Shown: positions 60,801 through 64,000 of the stretch, in pieces
How positions within the stretch are numbered: position 1 is the stretch's first letter
How the letters are laid out: each line of letters starts with the position of its first letter
Assembly (NCBI GenBank): GCA_937892945.1
Contig: CALBIL010000039.1
Coordinates: forward strand, 91,999 to 155,998
Source of the DNA: an uncultured euryarchaeote
GTDB taxonomy: Archaea; Thermoplasmatota; Poseidoniia; Poseidoniales; Poseidoniaceae
Reading direction: 5' to 3'
Length of the DNA stretch: 64,000 bases
Notes under the pieces: model-generated
Databases searched by the model: none
The model's input: only the letters and a program-made list of their open reading frames with translations
What the model was told of the DNA's origin: nothing
Made by a program: the position numbers and the translations under genes

Positions 60801-61181
60801 GCTGTGCCATAATTCATCGCTATCCAAAATGACATGGACAATGTGAACTGTTCCATTTGAATCAACTCCGATGGAAGGGTCCCATCCGCTCGAAGTGACG
60901 TAGTTCACCGTGCTGGTGGTCCACGTGTAGGCCTCACCATCATGCGTGACGTTCTTGTATGCCATGTCAAGGAAGCCAGTTCCCGTGATGGTGATTTCTT
61001 CACCGCCATCAGTCGAGCCTAAATTTGGATTCACGGTCTTGGAAATCGTCGAATTCTTGATGGACGCCGATAAAAACGGATTATCTTCAACTTCTTGCGT
61101 TTTAAAATCGTTTATCTGTGCCGTTGAAAACATAACGATGAGGAGCATGAAGGTCGCCAGTAAAGCATTAACGCGCATCAA
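57894..61181 (-). CDS. Secreted/surface protein: TIG-like, beta-propeller-like repeats, TSP3-type Asp-rich repeats, TM and cytoplasmic tail
   Basis: Signal-like N-terminus MMRVNALLATFMLLIVMFSTAQ; repeated DSDGDGVGDNADAFPNDSTE motifs; hydrophobic VGFGAIMVAFFALLQTNFVAAML; terminal HEYLEHPAGSGVWFVRDRDSGNWKKWV. Confidence 0.9.
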   Translation of the reverse strand: MMRVNALLATFMLLIVMFSTAQINDFKTQEVEDNPFLSASIKNSTISKTVNPNLGSTDGGEEITITGTGFLDMAYKNVTHDGEAYTWTTSTVNYVTSSGWDPSIGVDSNGTVHIVHVILDSDELWHSTYDGSTWSHAKIRNCDCRNIDLVIDSNDNVHIAHYNNGYLLYSMYDGTSWTNNWSKSNVENDQISIALDANDRPHISYSRDGYICNAALLSYHDGSSWTTVTLDDTSTYIGCDSSIAIDSNGFVHVAYRHHGNMDMLIASNISGTWQRYTVDNGNGVGYHSAMAVDSNDGLHLVYASNAAGNTAYFADGASGSAWIVSNQGNSRDTFSMYIDQFDIVHISEYNGGSNLGYSMVAPGTSRQSMTVDNVGDVGYGNDIVVDDNNMVHIAYYDTTNKNLKYANRSTGMIQTHEVRVDFGSYGSVIGTVVNDTTIVLTTPGHTSEQFSATAGTVTPSIWDVDGVEHQINNAFRFYLPDDFDSDGINDEYDDCPLVAGPVTNDAVGCPDADSDGYSDGVDVFPNDATQWLDTDGDGYGDNSNENNGDAFPLDSSQWDDVDLDGYGDNPFGNQSDDCPSVAGNSTLDALGCPDDDGDGVSNMSDAFPFNALEHLDSDDDGVGDNSDMYPLDATESMDSDGDGVGDNADAFPNDSTETMDSDGDGIGDNSDSHPFIDNNLDADADGYLNTVDAFPDDSTQWNDTDADGYGDNPLGNNSDAFLNEPTQWVDTDGDGYGDNWGNSSWNTSRLFIWPGQFVDGALLADHCPLEFGNSTGDGFYGCLDDDGDGIANIYDQTPQGEMNDSNSTNTNDSDSDGVLDSEDACPNSALGTYVDDVGCIIDSDGDGIDDLTDICPNTTLGAQVTVEGCELSIQGDEEEQSFIDSLLSGGSDSVRTTVGFGAIMVAFFALLQTNFVAAMLPDAFRWMQVLRRSNQLSKEERGELTYLQSLVQAYYADMPALAEELLQLNADLTARYTNNEITKETREKLNTLIEGLLSTSPEQMERIAYNDAYFGLIGTTDAAERTELLQQELAMRDVPEETVNEVKRESDDNAPATSMQGNVNSEDGHEYLEHPAGSGVWFVRDRDSGNWKKWV
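58570..59745 (-). repeat. DNA encoding tandem TSP3-like DxDxDG repeats
   Basis: Degenerate tandem repeats encoding DSDGDGxGDNxDxFPxDxTx. Confidence 0.85.
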
Positions 61182-61250
61182 CCTTCCCTATGAATGGTCG
61201 AGTATAACAGATGCGGTAACGATTTTGTAACACAAAATCAGAATGGCAAC

Positions 61251-62177
61251 TCAGTTGCCTTCAAAAATCGCCATTGCTTTGTCAACAGATGCGCCTTGAC
61301 AGATGATGGCGTGGCATGCAGCAGTCATACGGACAGCCGATTCAGTGTCTCTTTGGTGAATGTTACGGCCGGTAGCAGCGCCCATGCAGTTTCCAACACT
61401 CATTTGAGCGTGAAGGCGTTCCAAAAACGCTCGAGCAGGAAGTGAGCCACCACCAGAACAAATGATTCCAGTTCGGCCAGCAGCCTCAGCAGCAACTGCC
61501 AGTGATTCTGGTTGAGTCATTCCATCGAACGCACGAGGATAGTTAACTTTCGCAAAGTCTGCACCGATACATGCAGCAACACCGGCAGCCCCAGAGATGA
61601 GTTGTGGGTCCTTCTCATCGCTAACAGCCTTGCCACGGGGATACATCCACACAACAGCAATCATGCCAAGTTCGTGTGCTTGTCGAATAAATTGTGCAGC
61701 TTCTGAAAGCATTTCATGTTCAAATTCACTTCCGATGTAAATGGTATAGCCAATTCCTACTACGTTGATGCCGTTATGTGTAAGTGCCATGACATCATCC
61801 ATGTCCCACATTGCTTGAGAAATTGGGTCACGTTGGTCGGTGTTAACCATGTGTGATTTCGAGTTCAATTTAACCAAATAAGGTAGATCGGGATAATCAC
61901 GAGCATAGTGCGAAATAAGCCCAAGTTGACCTGCCAATACGCCGATTGTTCCAGCATCATGGCAGCGTTGCCCGATTTCGAACAAATGGCCAGGGTCGTT
62001 GGATGTGGCAGGGATTTTCTTCCCACCATCGTAGAAATCATCGTTGAGGTGTTCGATTTTTTGGTCACAAGCAAAAAGATTCATCTTCCCTGTGCCCGCA
62101 GTTGCCGCATTCATATTTTGAATGTAGGTGTCAATCAAATCATTTGGGACATCGGCTGGGACATTGTACGTTGACAT
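61251..62177 (-). CDS. Class I fructose-bisphosphate aldolase (DhnA/DeoC-LacD family)-like
   Basis: MNLFACDQKIEHLNDDF, VVWMYPRGKAV, GADFAKVNYP, GIICSGGGSLPARAFLERLHAQ; likely start MSTYNVPADVPND at 62177. Confidence 0.82.
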   Translation of the reverse strand: MSTYNVPADVPNDLIDTYIQNMNAATAGTGKMNLFACDQKIEHLNDDFYDGGKKIPATSNDPGHLFEIGQRCHDAGTIGVLAGQLGLISHYARDYPDLPYLVKLNSKSHMVNTDQRDPISQAMWDMDDVMALTHNGINVVGIGYTIYIGSEFEHEMLSEAAQFIRQAHELGMIAVVWMYPRGKAVSDEKDPQLISGAAGVAACIGADFAKVNYPRAFDGMTQPESLAVAAEAAGRTGIICSGGGSLPARAFLERLHAQMSVGNCMGAATGRNIHQRDTESAVRMTAACHAIICQGASVDKAMAIFEGN

Positions 62178-62307
62178 CTGCTCACCTGTAATTTGGGCGA
62201 AACGGGCTGAGGACTTCAAGACTACGGCTTCCGACTCCTGTAGAATTCAATATCCTGTGGAGGTTATTATAGCATTTCCGAAGGCAAAAAGCTCGAGTCC
62301 ACAGCGT

Positions 62308-63378
62308 TCAGTCATCTTTATTGTCGAGGAAGTCCATGAGTAATGCCCCCAACCCTTGGTCGGTTCTTGTTTTAAGTTCTCGAACTATTTGTCTGGTGAT
62401 AAAGATGAGACCAATTGGGGTCAAAGTCCCCCATACTGGTATCCAGCCGTACCATGGTAATGCATGATATGTGAGCCAAATTGGAAAGGCGAATATAAGG
62501 GCGATTGGTAAAAAGAGTATTGAAATCCCAAGGAAAACAACTCGAGCGGTATTTGCTTTTTGAACCAAGTTGTATTTTTCAATTGAGGAGTGTTGTTCAG
62601 CCATTGTATTGACTTCATTCAACCACTCTAAATTGAGAGTATTCTTGTATGCTGTACCGTCCTTTTCAGTTGTTTGACATGCTTTGAAAAACGCATCTAT
62701 TTGTTGTTCAGTACAACTGAATGATGTCAGTTTCTGTACTAATGCCTCGACGGTTAGATGCTGATACGTACGAACTCCCCAGACGGTTTTAACATAGGCA
62801 AAGGTAATTTCCTCACTTGATTGAGGTAGCATTCCCTTCTCCTGTTTTATTGATTCTTCATGCTCATCTAAAGTCGTAACGAGTCCTTTTATCGCGCCGA
62901 GAATAAACAGTACGGCGAGGAGTGAAGTTCCTACGAATTGAACGAGGGGCCCAATAAATGGGGTATAATGCTGCGGGTCAACATCAATCTCGCTTGGATT
63001 CTCGGGATTGTATGCAATGTCACGTGTCGAATTGACTGGGTAATCAACCTCCCAGACACGGGACTCAAAATGAGAGACCTTTTCTGATTCCTCAACATCA
63101 AAGATGGTCCCATTGATTGTGTATTGGAGATGGTATTCTACGATGTATTCTAGGCATGTACCCGGGTTTTGAGAGTCACCACACTGGTATTCATAGATCT
63201 CAATGTCCATCTCTACGACAGTGGCATTGGTCGTCGGCCAAGATGAAGCGTCTCTTTCATTTTGAAAGTCGTCAAACATGATTGCAGGCCAAATACAGCC
63301 AAGCAAGAACACAAGAGTTCCTACAACAATTAAAGCAAGAGGAGGTGGCTGTAATCGAACACCAGGAGTAAGTACCAT
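62308..63378 (-). CDS. Membrane protein with DUF3592-like extracellular region
   Basis: N-terminal TM; SSWPTTNATVVEMDIEIYEYQCG...EYHLQYTINGTIFDVEESEKV...DYPVNSTRDIAYNPENPSEIDVDP; further TM helices. Confidence 0.7.
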   Translation of the reverse strand: MVLTPGVRLQPPPLALIVVGTLVFLLGCIWPAIMFDDFQNERDASSWPTTNATVVEMDIEIYEYQCGDSQNPGTCLEYIVEYHLQYTINGTIFDVEESEKVSHFESRVWEVDYPVNSTRDIAYNPENPSEIDVDPQHYTPFIGPLVQFVGTSLLAVLFILGAIKGLVTTLDEHEESIKQEKGMLPQSSEEITFAYVKTVWGVRTYQHLTVEALVQKLTSFSCTEQQIDAFFKACQTTEKDGTAYKNTLNLEWLNEVNTMAEQHSSIEKYNLVQKANTARVVFLGISILFLPIALIFAFPIWLTYHALPWYGWIPVWGTLTPIGLIFITRQIVRELKTRTDQGLGALLMDFLDNKDD

Positions 63379-63448
63379 GAGTGGTTTTCAAGGTTCATAG
63401 TACTTGGTATTGGCCCAACTATTGAGGTCGCAACTAATCCTTTCCGGC

Positions 63449-64000
63449 TTACAGACTACGGGTCAGCATAAACACTGAGAGGCTACAACGACTTAATTCT
63501 CTGTCTTCTTCTTCAGTTAAATCAATGAATTGTAAACGGTTAATTTTGAATGAGTGTCCAAAGAACTCTTCTACATCTTTGTCAGAAAGTGCAAATGGCG
63601 GGCCTTGCATTTCATTTTTCGGATAATCAAAAGTAACCATCAACCCCTTTGCATCGGGTGTGGTGAGCGCAAGTAATTGTTCAATGTATTCTGGTCGTAA
63701 AGATGGTGGCAGTGCAACCAAGGCGGCTCGGTCATACCAAGCAGAAAAAGGCGCTTCATCGGGTTTGACATTAAAGAAATCAGCCTGATAGATATCGATC
63801 TGTTCAGCAGAGTATTTCTCGCCACTGCCTGTTGTTTGTCGAATGGGCGTTTTCGACCATTCTTGGAAAAATTGCGCAACCGCTTTCTCCACGAATTCAA
63901 TGCCAGTCACTTTATGGCCTTGTTGGGCTAGCCAATGTATGTCGAGTGTCTTACCACATAATGGTACCAAGACGTTTGTTGTTGATTCAAGACCCAATTT
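63449..64000 (-). CDS. Thiopurine S-methyltransferase family protein (probably continues past window end)
   Basis: VLVPLCGKTLDIHWLAQQGHKVTGIEFVEKAVAQFF, YDRAALVALPPSLRPEYIEQL; frame still open at the window edge. Confidence 0.85.
   Translation of the reverse strand, partial: KLGLESTTNVLVPLCGKTLDIHWLAQQGHKVTGIEFVEKAVAQFFQEWSKTPIRQTTGSGEKYSAEQIDIYQADFFNVKPDEAPFSAWYDRAALVALPPSLRPEYIEQLLALTTPDAKGLMVTFDYPKNEMQGPPFALSDKDVEEFFGHSFKINRLQFIDLTEEEDRELSRCSLSVFMLTRSL

Overview
The window is a gene-dense archaeal chromosome segment. It carries a thermosome, Orc1/Cdc6, CDC48-type AAA ATPase, pyrB-pyrI, an archaeal PPAT fused to a DUF359-type dephospho-CoA kinase, an Ncs6/TtuA-like tRNA thiolase, and a large Asp-rich TSP3 surface protein. 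I infer, without a database search, a marine Thermoplasmatota/Poseidoniia (Marine Group II/III-like) source. Bacterial-type genes are interspersed: DnaK, TGS/N2-type ThrRS, GTP cyclohydrolase II, Nei, a TPMT-type methyltransferase. I found no mobile elements, CRISPR array, rRNA or convincing tRNA. Main points for follow-up: (1) a 34-48.5 kb island of photoprotection and DNA-repair genes, including two photolyases of different classes, Nei, RibA, a PrxQ-like peroxiredoxin, phytoene/squalene synthase, an FAD desaturase-like oxidoreductase, an ABC1 kinase and a TrmB-type regulator; (2) a probable replication origin upstream of orc1/cdc6 with a 10-bp inverted repeat flanking an AT-rich core; (3) an unannotated structured ncRNA candidate (about 52.92-53.18 kb), possibly RNase P RNA; (4) a roadblock/LC7-like + coiled-coil + membrane protein operon (21.8-25.6 kb); (5) a surface protein in which a beta-propeller appears inserted inside a TIG domain; (6) a divergent thermosome paralogue beside DnaK and an Hsp20-like protein.
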